This document shows positions 1 through 8,631 of a stretch of DNA of 64,000 nt, one piece after another; positions within the stretch are counted from its first letter, which is position 1, and each line of letters begins with the position of its first letter. The translations under genes were made by a program, and so were the position numbers. The stretch lies in assembly GCF_028682475.1 (NCBI RefSeq), contig NZ_JANHLE010000019.1, positions 48,941 to 112,940 on the forward strand. The letters are read 5' to 3'. This DNA comes from Pseudomonas putida (GTDB lineage: Bacteria > Pseudomonadota > Gammaproteobacteria > Pseudomonadales > Pseudomonadaceae). The notes under the pieces are model-generated. The model was not told the origin of the DNA and searched no databases. It saw nothing but the letters and a program-made list of their open reading frames with translations.

Positions 1-2
1 AG

Positions 3-767
3 GTGCGCGGCGCAGGCCTGGATGCCCGCCACGGCACGGTCCTGACCCTGGAAGACATCAGCGTCAGCTTTGACGGTTTCAAGGCCCTCAACGCCCTGAA
101 CCTGTACATCGGCGTGGGTGAACTGCGCTGCATCATCGGCCCCAACGGCGCGGGTAAAACCACCCTGATGGATGTGATCACTGGCAAGACCCGGCCCACC
201 AGCGGCAAGGCCTGGTTCGGCGACACCCTGGACCTGACGCGCATGAGCGAAGTGCAGATCGCCCAGGCCGGCATCGGACGCAAGTTCCAGAAGCCGACGG
301 TGTTCGAGGCCTTGAGTGTGTTCGAGAACCTGGAGCTGGCGCAGAAGGCCGACAAGTCGGTGCTGGCCAGCCTGGTCGCGCGCTTGAGTGGCGAACAAAG
401 GGAGCGTATCGATGAAGTGCTGCAGACCATTCGCCTGACCACCTCAGCCCAGCGTCCGGCGGGTTTGCTGTCGCACGGCCAGAAGCAGTTTCTCGAGATC
501 GGCATGCTGCTGATGCAAGACCCGCAATTACTGCTGCTCGACGAGCCGGTAGCGGGCATGACCGACGCCGAAACCGAGTTCACCGCCGAACTGTTCAAAA
601 GCCTGGCCGGCAAGCACTCGCTGATGGTGGTCGAGCACGACATGGGCTTTGTTGGCAGCATTGCCGACCATGTCACGGTACTGCACCAGGGCAGTGTGCT
701 GGCCGAGGGTTCGCTGGAACAGGTGCAGGCGGATGATCGGGTAATTGAAGTTTATCTGGGTAGGTAA
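3..767 (+). CDS. urtD: Urea ABC transporter ATP-binding protein UrtD (5' end outside window)
   Basis: ATPase subunit of the UrtABCDE high-affinity urea importer, acting on the cytoplasmic face of the inner membrane. Visible residues carry Walker A (GPNGAGKTT, about 46-54), the signature LSHGQKQ (156-162), Walker B LLLLDEP (176-182) and the switch His in EHD (211-213). The LSHGQKQ signature and the VAGMTD stretch after Walker B are typical of UrtD rather than LivG. The first in-frame start seen is a GTG at base 3, but family members are usually somewhat longer, so the true start probably lies upstream of the window. urtE follows after a REPIN, supporting the assignment. Confidence 0.93.
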   Translation: MRGAGLDARHGTVLTLEDISVSFDGFKALNALNLYIGVGELRCIIGPNGAGKTTLMDVITGKTRPTSGKAWFGDTLDLTRMSEVQIAQAGIGRKFQKPTVFEALSVFENLELAQKADKSVLASLVARLSGEQRERIDEVLQTIRLTTSAQRPAGLLSHGQKQFLEIGMLLMQDPQLLLLDEPVAGMTDAETEFTAELFKSLAGKHSLMVVEHDMGFVGSIADHVTVLHQGSVLAEGSLEQVQADDRVIEVYLGR

Positions 768-775
768 TTTAAAGC

Positions 776-834
776 ATCGCGGGGCAAGCCCGCTCCCACA
801 GGGGGGCTCGGTGGGAGCGGGCTTGCCCCGCGAT
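776..834. repeat. REPIN, family A, between urtD and urtE
   Basis: Two inverted copies of the Pseudomonas REP core (ATCGCGGGGCAAGCCCGCTC and its complement) flank a short spacer, with the CCCAC/GTGGG ends facing inwards. It sits inside the urt operon, so it would form a hairpin in the urtD-urtE transcript and could lower urtE expression relative to urtD. That effect is inference. Confidence 0.93.
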
Positions 835-855
835 AAAGCATCCAAGGACAACACC

Positions 856-1554
856 ATGCTGAAAATCGACTCACTGCACCAATACTACGGCGGCAGCCAC
901 ATCCTGCGTGGCCTGTCTTTCGAGGCCAAGGTTGGCGAAGTCACCTGCCTGCTGGGCCGTAACGGTGTCGGCAAGACCACCCTGCTGCGCTGCCTGATGG
1001 GCCTGCTGCCCACCCGCGAAGGCAGTGTGCACTGGGAAGGCCAGGCCATCACCGCCCTCAAGCCGCACCAACGGGTACAGGCCGGTATCGCCTACGTGCC
1101 CCAGGGCCGGGAGATCTTCCCGCGCCTGAGCGTTGAAGAAAACCTGCTGATGGGCCTGTCGCGCTTCAGCGCCAGCCAGGCCAGCAGCGTCCCGCCGTTC
1201 ATCTACGAACTCTTCCCGGTGCTGCTGCAAATGAAACACCGCCGCGGCGGTGACCTTTCCGGCGGCCAGCAACAGCAACTGGCAATCGGCCGCGCCCTGG
1301 CCAGCCAACCACGCCTGCTGATCCTCGACGAGCCGACTGAAGGCATCCAGCCTTCGGTGATCAAAGAAATCGGTGGGGTGATCAGCAAACTGGCTGCCCG
1401 CGGCGACATGGCGATTCTGCTGGTCGAGCAGTTCTACGACTTTGCCGCCGAGCTTGCCGACCAGTACCTGGTGATGTCGCGAGGCGAAATCGTCCAGGCC
1501 GGGCGCGGTGAAAACATGGAAGCCGAAGGTGTGCGCGGGCTGGTAACCATTTAA
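856..1554 (+). CDS. urtE: Urea ABC transporter ATP-binding protein UrtE
   Basis: Second ATPase of the urea importer, 232 aa, the normal family length. Walker A GRNGVGKTT (34-42), signature LSGGQQQ (134-140), Walker B LLILDEP (154-160). The EGIQPS stretch just after Walker B is typical of UrtE and separates it from LivF, which has SLGLAP. The ATG at 856 is chosen because the upstream extension of the frame is translated REP repeat. It is the last gene of the urt operon seen here. Confidence 0.95.
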   Translation: MLKIDSLHQYYGGSHILRGLSFEAKVGEVTCLLGRNGVGKTTLLRCLMGLLPTREGSVHWEGQAITALKPHQRVQAGIAYVPQGREIFPRLSVEENLLMGLSRFSASQASSVPPFIYELFPVLLQMKHRRGGDLSGGQQQQLAIGRALASQPRLLILDEPTEGIQPSVIKEIGGVISKLAARGDMAILLVEQFYDFAAELADQYLVMSRGEIVQAGRGENMEAEGVRGLVTI

Positions 1555-1589
1555 CCTGACAACACTTCGTAGACGTTCGAGAAGCTGCC

Positions 1590-2123
1590 ATGACTTACCT
1601 GATTCGTGATGCCGTAACTGCCGATTTGCCGGGCATTCGCGACATCTACAACGACGCCGTGCTCAACACCACGGCGATCTGGAATGAACAACCCGTTGAT
1701 CTAGCCAATCGCCAGGCCTGGTTCGACGCCCGCCAGGCCCAACGCTACCCGATCCTGGTGGTTGTGGATGCGACCGCAAGTGACGAGGTGCTTGGCTATG
1801 CTTCGTTTGGTGACTGGCGGCCCTTCGAAGGCTTTCGCCATACCGTCGAGCACTCGGTGTACATCCGCAGCGACCAGCGCGGCAACGGTCTGGGCCCGAA
1901 ACTGATGGCAGCCCTGATCGAGCGCGCACGCGCCTGTGACAAGCATGTCTTGGTCGCTGCCATCGAAAGCGGCAATGCCGCCTCGATCCGTTTGCACGAG
2001 CGCCTGGGTTTCACCCTCAATGGGCAGATGCCCCAGGTGGGGGTGAAGTTCGGTCGCTGGCTCGACCTGACGTTTATGCAACTGATCCTCAACCCCGGCG
2101 CGCCCCCACGCTCAGCGGAGTGA
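1590..2123 (+). CDS. GNAT N-acetyltransferase, phosphinothricin/methionine-sulfone type
   Basis: A 177-aa GNAT enzyme using acetyl-CoA. The pyrophosphate-binding loop QRGNGLG lies at 96-102. The GFRHTVEHSVYI region (81-92) and GVKFGRWLDLTFMQ (151-164) are hallmarks of the Pat/MddA family, whose members acetylate methionine sulfoximine, methionine sulfone and phosphinothricin. A homologue sits just after the urea transporter in P. aeruginosa as well (from memory). Natural role is probably detoxification of toxic methionine analogues. It starts 35 bp after urtE and may be co-transcribed. Confidence 0.88.
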   Translation: MTYLIRDAVTADLPGIRDIYNDAVLNTTAIWNEQPVDLANRQAWFDARQAQRYPILVVVDATASDEVLGYASFGDWRPFEGFRHTVEHSVYIRSDQRGNGLGPKLMAALIERARACDKHVLVAAIESGNAASIRLHERLGFTLNGQMPQVGVKFGRWLDLTFMQLILNPGAPPRSAE

Positions 2124-2129
2124 AGTTTT

Positions 2130-2651
2130 ATGAATGCAGCGCAACTCAATCGTGTCACCGCTGAAGGCTTTGCCTACTACCGCGACGGCCTGCTGGCGCT
2201 GTTGCTGGATGCCGTGGCGCACGGTGCCTCGGTGGGCTTTCTGGCGGAGATCGATGGTCGGCAGGCCAACACTTACCTCGACGAAGTGAAACAGCGTCTG
2301 GTTAGCGGCGAGCTGCTGCTGTGGGTGGTCGGCAAGGACAAGGAGGTGCTGGGCAGTGTGCAATTGGGGTTGTGCCAGAAGCTCAATGGCCTGAAGCGCG
2401 CCGAAGTGCAGAAGTTGCTGGTGCACAGTGCGGCGCGGCGCCGGGGCCTGGGGTTGCAGCTGATGCAGGCGCTGGAAGCGGCGGCGCGGCAGAAACAGCG
2501 TTGCACGTTGTATCTGGATACCGAAGCGGGGTCGGGGGCGGAGGCGTTTTATCAGTCGTTGGGGTATATCAAGGCGGGGGAAATTCCTGAGTACGCCTGT
2601 GGGCCTGATGGCACCTATCGAGCGACGGCGCTGTACTACAAATTGCTGTAA
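2130..2651 (+). CDS. GNAT family N-acetyltransferase
   Basis: A 173-aa single-domain GNAT protein, starting 6 bp after the previous acetyltransferase, so very likely co-transcribed. The acetyl-CoA loop is ARRRGLGLQLM (102-112). A C-terminal YQSLGYIKAGEIPEYA stretch (141-156) matches the usual strand before the C-terminal beta finger. Substrate cannot be told from sequence. The two adjacent GNATs are not close copies of each other, so this is not a recent duplication. Confidence 0.87.
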   Translation: MNAAQLNRVTAEGFAYYRDGLLALLLDAVAHGASVGFLAEIDGRQANTYLDEVKQRLVSGELLLWVVGKDKEVLGSVQLGLCQKLNGLKRAEVQKLLVHSAARRRGLGLQLMQALEAAARQKQRCTLYLDTEAGSGAEAFYQSLGYIKAGEIPEYACGPDGTYRATALYYKLL

Positions 2652-2664
2652 GGCTTGGGGGCCA

Positions 2665-2730
2665 ATCGCCGGCAAGGCCGGCTCCCACAAGGATGGTGCC
2701 TGCCCTGTGGGAGCTGGCCTTGCCAGCGAT
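2665..2730. repeat. REPIN, family B, after the GNAT pair
   Basis: Inverted pair of the second REP variant in this window: ATCGCCGGCAAGGCCGGCTC then GAGCTGGCCTTGCCAGCGAT. It lies between convergent genes (GNAT and cbpM) and probably helps terminate both. Confidence 0.9.
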
Positions 2731-2754
2731 CGAGCGCGAAGCGCTCGCCATGGC

Positions 2755-3060
2755 TCAACCCTGCAAAAACCTGCCCAGGCGTTGCCTGAGCATGCTGTTC
2801 TCACTACGCAGCTGCTGAACCTCCTCCAGCAACTCCAGGGCCAGTGCTACCCCCTCCCACTCCAGCTCAAGCTCGCGCTGCAACTTGGCTGCACGTTTGG
2901 CCAACACCGCAGCCTGATCATCAAACAGCCACTCCTCCGGCGTTCGCCCGGAAGGTTCGACAATGCCGTGTTCGACGATTTCGATCACGTAGGCCGCCGG
3001 AAGATCGGCTTCCCGGCAAAGGGTCTGCATGTCCAGTTGAACGACCAGGGTACTGCTCAT
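2755..3060 (-). CDS. cbpM: Chaperone modulator CbpM
   Basis: A 101-aa MerR-HTH-like protein placed directly behind cbpA with a 2-bp gap, the conserved cbpA-cbpM arrangement. CbpM binds the J-domain of CbpA and blocks its DnaK co-chaperone activity and DNA binding. Visible features are the N-terminal ELVxxxD-like hydrophobic start (LVVQLDMQTLCREA), the EIVEHGIVEPSG recognition segment at about 28-39, and a Leu/Glu-rich coiled region (54-98). Confidence 0.9.
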   Translation of the reverse strand: MSSTLVVQLDMQTLCREADLPAAYVIEIVEHGIVEPSGRTPEEWLFDDQAAVLAKRAAKLQRELELEWEGVALALELLEEVQQLRSENSMLRQRLGRFLQG

Positions 3061-3062
3061 GA

Positions 3063-4010
3063 TCAGCTACTCCATTGTGTCCTCGGATTGAACGCTGCCT
3101 TCTGCGCCAGCTTGCTCCACAACTCGCGGGTGGCATCGTCGCTCTGGCTGGGCATCACCACCTTCAGCTGCGCGTAAAGATCACCGCGCTGGCCCTGCTT
3201 GTTGGCCAGGCCCATGCCCTTGACCCGCAGACGCTGGCCGCTCTGGCTGTCCGGACGGATGGTCAGGTTGATCTTGCCAGTCAGGGTCGGCACTGCCACT
3301 TTGGTACCCAGCGCCGCTTCCCAGGGCGCCAGCGGCACGGTGATGATCAGGTCATGACCTTCGACATCGAACAGCGGATGCGGTGCCATGCGAATGGTCA
3401 GGAACAGGTCGCCGTTGGCGCCACCGCCGATACCCGGCGCGCCCTGGCCCTTGAGGCGGATCTTCTCGCCATCGCTGACCCCGGCCGGAATCTTCACGTT
3501 CAGGGTTTTGGTGGTGAAGCCGGTGCGTTGACCCGCGGCATTGTGTTGCGGCACCTGGAAGCTGATCTGCTTCGACTCGGCAGACAGGGTTTCCTCAAGG
3601 AAAATCGCCAGTTCCATTTCCACGTCCTGCCCTCGCCGACCGGCACTGCGTTGCTGGCCGCGGCCAAAAGGATTGCCGTTGCCACCACGCGCACCGAAGA
3701 TCGAGCTGAAGAAGTCGGAGAAATCGCCGCCCTCGAAACCGCCGGAACTGCGGCTTTCCCAGCCTGGCGGGCCCTGGAAAGGCCGGCCGTGCTGGCCATA
3801 CTTGCGCAGTTCGTCGTATTCGGCGCGCTTTTCCGGGCTGCTCAGGACGTCGTGGGCCTCGTTCACCTCTTTGAATTTCTCCTCGGCGTCGCGCTCTTTG
3901 CTGACGTCGGGGTGATACTTGCGCGCAAGCTTGCGGTAGGCGGTCTTGATCGCCTTGTCGTCCGCCGTCGGCTCTACGCCCAATATCTTGTAGTAGTCTT
4001 TGAAGTCCAT
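3063..4010 (-). CDS. cbpA: Curved-DNA-binding J-protein CbpA
   Basis: Hsp40 co-chaperone of 315 aa. J-domain at 1-70 with the HPD motif at 33-35. A Gly/Phe-rich linker (about 73-120) leads to two C-terminal substrate-binding domains with no DnaJ-type zinc fingers, which marks it as class II. It stimulates DnaK ATPase and in E. coli also binds curved DNA. It is followed by cbpM and diverges from an Hsp70-like gene across a 160-bp gap, so a promoter pair should lie at 4011-4170. Confidence 0.95.
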   Translation of the reverse strand: MDFKDYYKILGVEPTADDKAIKTAYRKLARKYHPDVSKERDAEEKFKEVNEAHDVLSSPEKRAEYDELRKYGQHGRPFQGPPGWESRSSGGFEGGDFSDFFSSIFGARGGNGNPFGRGQQRSAGRRGQDVEMELAIFLEETLSAESKQISFQVPQHNAAGQRTGFTTKTLNVKIPAGVSDGEKIRLKGQGAPGIGGGANGDLFLTIRMAPHPLFDVEGHDLIITVPLAPWEAALGTKVAVPTLTGKINLTIRPDSQSGQRLRVKGMGLANKQGQRGDLYAQLKVVMPSQSDDATRELWSKLAQKAAFNPRTQWSS

Positions 4011-4170
4011 CTAAGGAATCACCATCAAGTTGTTCAATGCTTCTGAAGATTGGGGTCAAGCATAGCCTTTCAAGGTGCCCTTGGGTTTGCTGTAAAGCAG
4101 ATAATCGGTCTTGATTCTGCTGGCCACTGGCATAAACTGCGCGGCCGTTTTTCCCCCGGAAGTACAACCC

Positions 4171-5436
4171 ATGAGTGACGCATCCCCGGCCCGTGCCTGC
4201 GGCATCGACTTTGGCACCTCCAACTCCACCGTCGGCTGGCATCGCCCGGGCGTGGAGTCGTTGATCGCCCTGGAAGACGGCAAGATCACCCTGCCGTCGG
4301 TGGTGTTCTTCAACATCGAGGAGCGCCGCCCGGTCTACGGCCGGCTGGCCCTGCACGAATACCTCGAAGGTTACGAAGGCCGGCTGATGCGCTCGCTCAA
4401 GAGCCTGCTGGGTTCCAAGCTGATCAAGCACGACACCAGCGTGCTCGGCACCGCGCTGCCGTTCAAGGACCTGCTGGGCATGTTCATCGGCGAACTGAAG
4501 CAACGCGCCGAGGCCAATGCCGGCAGGGCCTTCGATGAAGTGGTGCTGGGTCGCCCGGTGCATTTCGTCGATGACGACCAGGCCGCCGACCAGGAAGCCG
4601 AAGACACCCTGGCGGAAGTGGCGAAAAAGATCGGTTTCAAGGAAGTCTCCTTCCAGTACGAGCCGATTGCCGCAGCCTTCGACTACGAGTCGAACATCCA
4701 GGGCGAAGAACTGGTGCTGATCGTCGACATCGGCGGTGGTACCTCGGACTTCTCCCTGGTGCGCCTGGCCCCTGAACGGCACATGCTCGATGATCGCCAC
4801 AGCGACATCCTCGCCACCGGCGGTGTGCACATCGGCGGTACCGACTTCGACAAGCAGTTGAGCCTGCAGGGCGTGATGCCGCTGTTCGGCTATGGCAGCC
4901 GGATGAAAAGCGGCGCCTTCATGCCGACCAGTCACCACATGAACCTGGCCACCTGGCACACGATCAACTCGGTGTACTCGCAAAAATCCCAGCTGGCCCT
5001 GGGCAGCATGCGCTACGACATCGAAGACACCGACGGCATCGACCGTCTGTTCAAGCTGATCGAGCAGCGCGCCGGGCACTGGCTGGCGATGGAAGTGGAA
5101 GAAACCAAGATCGAACTGACCCACAACGAGCGTCGCCTGGTTGACCTCAAGCGGGTTGAGTCAGGGCTGAACGTCGAATTGACCCGGGCGCTGTTCGAAG
5201 AGTCGATCGATAACCTGCTCGAGCGCGTGCGTGGCAGTGTCAGCGAGCTGCTGAACAAGGCCGGTGTCGGTGTGGCTCAGGTGGATACGGTGTTTTTCAC
5301 CGGTGGTTCCAGCGGTATTCCTGCGCTGCGCCAGAGCGTGGCGGCCATGCTGCCGAATGCGCGACATGTTGAAGGCAATATCTTTGGCAGTATCGGTAGC
5401 GGTTTGGCGATCGAAGCGCGCAAGCGTTACGGTTGA
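4171..5436 (+). CDS. yegD: Hsp70-family chaperone, YegD-like
   Basis: A 421-aa actin-fold ATPase related to DnaK. Phosphate-1 loop GIDFGTSNST (11-20), phosphate-2 DIGGGTSDF (186-194), adenosine motif FTGGSSGIPALR near the C terminus. It ends soon after the nucleotide-binding fold, so it lacks the normal Hsp70 substrate-binding domain and lid, as in E. coli YegD. The ATG at 4171 gives MSDASPARACGIDFG; an in-frame ATG at 4111 would add residues that do not resemble the family. Divergent from cbpA, which suggests but does not prove a functional link. Confidence 0.9.
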   Translation: MSDASPARACGIDFGTSNSTVGWHRPGVESLIALEDGKITLPSVVFFNIEERRPVYGRLALHEYLEGYEGRLMRSLKSLLGSKLIKHDTSVLGTALPFKDLLGMFIGELKQRAEANAGRAFDEVVLGRPVHFVDDDQAADQEAEDTLAEVAKKIGFKEVSFQYEPIAAAFDYESNIQGEELVLIVDIGGGTSDFSLVRLAPERHMLDDRHSDILATGGVHIGGTDFDKQLSLQGVMPLFGYGSRMKSGAFMPTSHHMNLATWHTINSVYSQKSQLALGSMRYDIEDTDGIDRLFKLIEQRAGHWLAMEVEETKIELTHNERRLVDLKRVESGLNVELTRALFEESIDNLLERVRGSVSELLNKAGVGVAQVDTVFFTGGSSGIPALRQSVAAMLPNARHVEGNIFGSIGSGLAIEARKRYG

Positions 5437-5442
5437 GAAACG

Positions 5443-5508
5443 ATCGCGGGGCAAGCCCGCTCCCACAGGGAGAGTGAAAATCCGGTGGGAGCGGGCTTGC
5501 CCCGCGAT
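5443..5508. repeat. REPIN, family A, between convergent yegD and PerM-like gene
   Basis: Inverted REP pair with cores ATCGCGGGGCAAGCCCGCTC and GAGCGGGCTTGCCCCGCGAT. It fills the gap between two convergent genes. Confidence 0.93.
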
Positions 5509-5514
5509 CAGGCT

Positions 5515-6522
5515 TCACACCAGCTCAGCCTGCCTCAATTCGCTCTTCAGGTAGGCATAATAGATCGGCCCCGCCACCACCCCCGGCAAGCCAAACGCCG
5601 CCTCGCACACCAGCATCGCCAGCAACAGTTCCCAGGACTTGGCGCTGATCTGCCCGCCGACAATCCGCGCGTTGAGGAAGTACTCGACCTTGTGGATGAC
5701 AATCAGATAGCCCAGCGCCGCCATGGCCACCCAGATCGACAGCGACAGGCCGACGATGGTGATCAGGGTGTTGGACATCAAATTGCCGATCACCGGCAGC
5801 AGCCCCAACAGGAACGTCAGCACGATCAGGGTCTTGGTCAACGGCAGGTGCACGCCGAACATCGGCAACACCACGGCCAGGAAGATCCCGGTGAAAAAGG
5901 TGTTGAGCAGGGAAATCTTGATCTGCGCAAAGACGATGTTGCGAAACGCCTGGACCAGCAGCGCCAGACGATTGAACAGCGCTGCCGCCAATGGCTTGCG
6001 TCGGGAAATGTCCGGGATGCGCTGCAAGGCGACAATGGCGCCGAGGATCATCCCGATCAGCAGGGTGACGAACATGTGCGCCGCGCCCTTGCCGACCAGT
6101 TGCAGCTCGCCCAGATGGGTCTTGAGCCACTCACCGATGGCGACCTTGAACTCTGCGGCACTGGCTGGCAGGTAGGCATCGACAAAGGGCGGCAATTGCC
6201 CGCGGGCCTGGTCCACCAGGAGCATGAACTTGTCCAGCGAAGCGCCGGGATTCTCGGCTTCGTGCAGCAGAAAACTGATCGCACCGGCAAACAACAAGGT
6301 CAGGGTGCTGACCACCAGGGTGCCAAGCAAGGCCACCGCCAGCCAGCGCGCACGCTCGCCAGCGATCAGGTGCTGCAGCTTGGGGGTAAGCATGTTGACC
6401 AGTTCGAACACCAGCAGGCCGGCCAGCAGGCTCGGCAACAGCTTGAGCGGCAACACCAGCAACAGGCCGGCGAAGACGATGATCCAACTGGCCATTTTGA
6501 TCTGGCGCGGGGTAAAGGTCAT
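5515..6522 (-). CDS. AI-2E family transporter (PerM-like)
   Basis: A 335-aa inner-membrane protein with about eight hydrophobic segments and the family's GLPGVVAGPIYYAYL end (about 310-324). The AI-2E/PerM family is named after TqsA, but most members have no proven substrate; PerM of E. coli is unassigned. The RKP-rich cytoplasmic loop near the middle (about 180) and long periplasmic stretch (90-145) are usual. No partner gene adjacent. Confidence 0.85.
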   Translation of the reverse strand: MTFTPRQIKMASWIIVFAGLLLVLPLKLLPSLLAGLLVFELVNMLTPKLQHLIAGERARWLAVALLGTLVVSTLTLLFAGAISFLLHEAENPGASLDKFMLLVDQARGQLPPFVDAYLPASAAEFKVAIGEWLKTHLGELQLVGKGAAHMFVTLLIGMILGAIVALQRIPDISRRKPLAAALFNRLALLVQAFRNIVFAQIKISLLNTFFTGIFLAVVLPMFGVHLPLTKTLIVLTFLLGLLPVIGNLMSNTLITIVGLSLSIWVAMAALGYLIVIHKVEYFLNARIVGGQISAKSWELLLAMLVCEAAFGLPGVVAGPIYYAYLKSELRQAELV

Positions 6523-6739
6523 ACAACCTCAAGGGCAACTGCGGGAAAAAACGCAGTCTGCCAGCCTTCGCCCGGCAGGCATAGTGGCACGCAGCGGCGT
6601 TGCGGCTGGTAATGCCGCCCTGATGTTTCTATAATTGCCGCCCCCCATGGAATGGCGGCGCCGCGCTGGCGCATTCGCAAGCAGGCGAAACAGGATTCCC
6701 TCTGTGCCTTCCCACCTTCAAGGCACAGCGTTCAAAACC

Positions 6740-7660
6740 ATGCGCAAACTGCTTATCCTGCTTCCCCTGTTGCTGCTTGGCGGCTGTTCGGAAGATTTCG
6801 CCACCCTGCATTTCGCGGAGCCGGCCAGCGCCTACTATGGCACCCTCAAACAGCAGAACGGCGATGATCTGTACCAGGCCATCCTGAAACTGGGTATCGA
6901 CCCGAAGGACATCGAGGTCAAACTTGATAACGATCACCGCCAGGACCTGCTCATCAGCGTCTCGCGCTCGCTCGATGCCGATAAGCGTCAGGCCCTGCGC
7001 GAGTTGTTCGACGAAATCCCCCGGGCCCGTGCCGCCACGTCCTGGGAAGTGGACGTCACCCTTGAACCGCAGTCACTGGAACCGCGGCACCGGGCCTGGC
7101 GCGAGGCGCTCGAAAAGATCAAGGGTCCGGTCACCCTCGAGATCAAGCTTGGCACCCGTATCGAAGCGTTTTACACCGCGAACAACCTGGAGCGCATACT
7201 GGCCGCCGCGAACAAGAGCGAAGTGTCGGGCATCGTCACCTGCCACGTGCTGGCCGAAGTCTCGCGTGGGCCATTCAAGCTCAGGTCGATCGTGCAGCTC
7301 GAGGAGGGCCCGTCGGAACGCGCGCAGGTGGACATCGAGTACGATCAGATGCGTTACGCCACGGGGCCTGCACAGTTCGATTTCAAGGACCCGGTCCTGA
7401 AGGAGCGAATCCGCAACGGCCAGATCAAGGCCTGGCAAGCCGAACGGACGCCGCAGCGCTATCCGTACGGCCCGTTCGAGATGGCCTTCGAAATCGGCTC
7501 GCTGGGCAAGCATAGCGTTGACCTCTACTCAGGTACCGACCAGCGCATCAGAATGTTCCAGAGTGACTGCTGGGCGCTGGCCAACCACGTCGGCCGGCCG
7601 TTCTCGCTGTTCATCGGCCATGGCCTGGACCGGCTCGAGTCGGTGACTTACGCCGACTGA
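6740..7660 (+). CDS. Hypothetical lipoprotein
   Basis: A 306-aa protein with a clear lipoprotein signal: MRKLLILLPLLLLGGCSEDF, lipobox LGGC with Cys at 16. The mature part is mixed alpha/beta with no motif I recognise. Asp at +3 (C-S-E-D) is not at +2, so outer-membrane sorting by Lol is possible. The ATG at 6740 is used since it opens the signal peptide; upstream frame is not protein-like. No partner genes. I cannot assign a function. Confidence 0.8.
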   Translation: MRKLLILLPLLLLGGCSEDFATLHFAEPASAYYGTLKQQNGDDLYQAILKLGIDPKDIEVKLDNDHRQDLLISVSRSLDADKRQALRELFDEIPRARAATSWEVDVTLEPQSLEPRHRAWREALEKIKGPVTLEIKLGTRIEAFYTANNLERILAAANKSEVSGIVTCHVLAEVSRGPFKLRSIVQLEEGPSERAQVDIEYDQMRYATGPAQFDFKDPVLKERIRNGQIKAWQAERTPQRYPYGPFEMAFEIGSLGKHSVDLYSGTDQRIRMFQSDCWALANHVGRPFSLFIGHGLDRLESVTYAD

Positions 7661-7742
7661 CGCAAGTTACTTTTTCTTCAGGCAGCCGCTCCTGGTCGCT
7701 GCGCACCACGCGCAGCCTTGGCCGAAGCGTAGACAAATATTC

Positions 7743-8570
7743 TTACAAACCTCCAGCGCGAGCCTGCCGCCGGTACTGCTCCGGGGTGCAATGGGCCTGT
7801 CGCTGGAACATGGCGATGAACGCCGAGGCGCTGCTGTAGCCGAGGTCGAAGGCAATCTGCTGGATCGGCAGGTTCTGCTCCAGCGCATCAATGGCGCGCA
7901 GAAAGCGCAGACGCAGTCGCCATTCGCCAAAGCTGATGCCCAATTCACGCAAGAACTGCCGGGCCAGCGTGCGCTCGCTGACATGCACGCTCGCCGCCCA
8001 TTCGGCCAACGGTCGGTTGTCTCCGGGCTCAGCGTGCAAGGCCTGCAATACGCCATCCAGACCGGCGCTGCGGGCATAGGGCAGAAAACAGGTCTGGGTC
8101 GGCGCCAGGCGCAGTTGGTCGACCAGCACCTGGGCCAGACGGCGGTCGGCTTCATCCTCGGGAACCTTGACGTCACGCCGGGCAAAGTCGCCGAGGATGG
8201 CCTTGAGAATCTCGCTGATCACCAGCGTGCAGGGCTGTGTCGGTAATCCCTGGCACAGGGCCCGGTCCAGATAGACCGAGCGGTAGACGATGGCCTGGGG
8301 GTTGTAGCAACTGTGTTCGGTGTCCGGCGGCACCCAGACCGCATAGTGCGGCGGCGAAACGAAGCGCTGGCCGTCGATTTCCAGGTGCATGATGCCATGG
8401 GCCGCATAGTTGAGCTGGCCCCAGGTGTGACGGTGCGCGGCACTGTGGGTATCGGCGCCGAACTCGTCGTAACGGAAGTACACCGGTGCCGGCAAGGCGG
8501 CGAACTGCGGGATGTCGAGGTATTTGCGCTGCATGCTGTCTGGATCGATGGGCAGGTTGTCCGGATACAA
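7743..8570 (-). CDS. AraC-family transcriptional regulator with cupin sensor domain
   Basis: A 275-aa regulator. The N-terminal cupin segment has HRHTWGQLNYAAHG and the second-strand WVPPDTEHSC. The C-terminal ~100 residues hold two HTH motifs (SERTLARQFLRELGISFGEWRLR and IQQIAFDLGYSSASAFIAMF). It diverges from an EamA exporter gene with only 61 bp between the start codons, so it likely controls that gene and perhaps itself. Effector unknown. Confidence 0.9.
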   Translation of the reverse strand: MYPDNLPIDPDSMQRKYLDIPQFAALPAPVYFRYDEFGADTHSAAHRHTWGQLNYAAHGIMHLEIDGQRFVSPPHYAVWVPPDTEHSCYNPQAIVYRSVYLDRALCQGLPTQPCTLVISEILKAILGDFARRDVKVPEDEADRRLAQVLVDQLRLAPTQTCFLPYARSAGLDGVLQALHAEPGDNRPLAEWAASVHVSERTLARQFLRELGISFGEWRLRLRFLRAIDALEQNLPIQQIAFDLGYSSASAFIAMFQRQAHCTPEQYRRQARAGGL

Positions 8571-8631
8571 GTATAGCTAGCAAGACAGACAGTGGATAAT
8601 GGCGCCCTGTACCTACACGAGTTCCTGCGTC

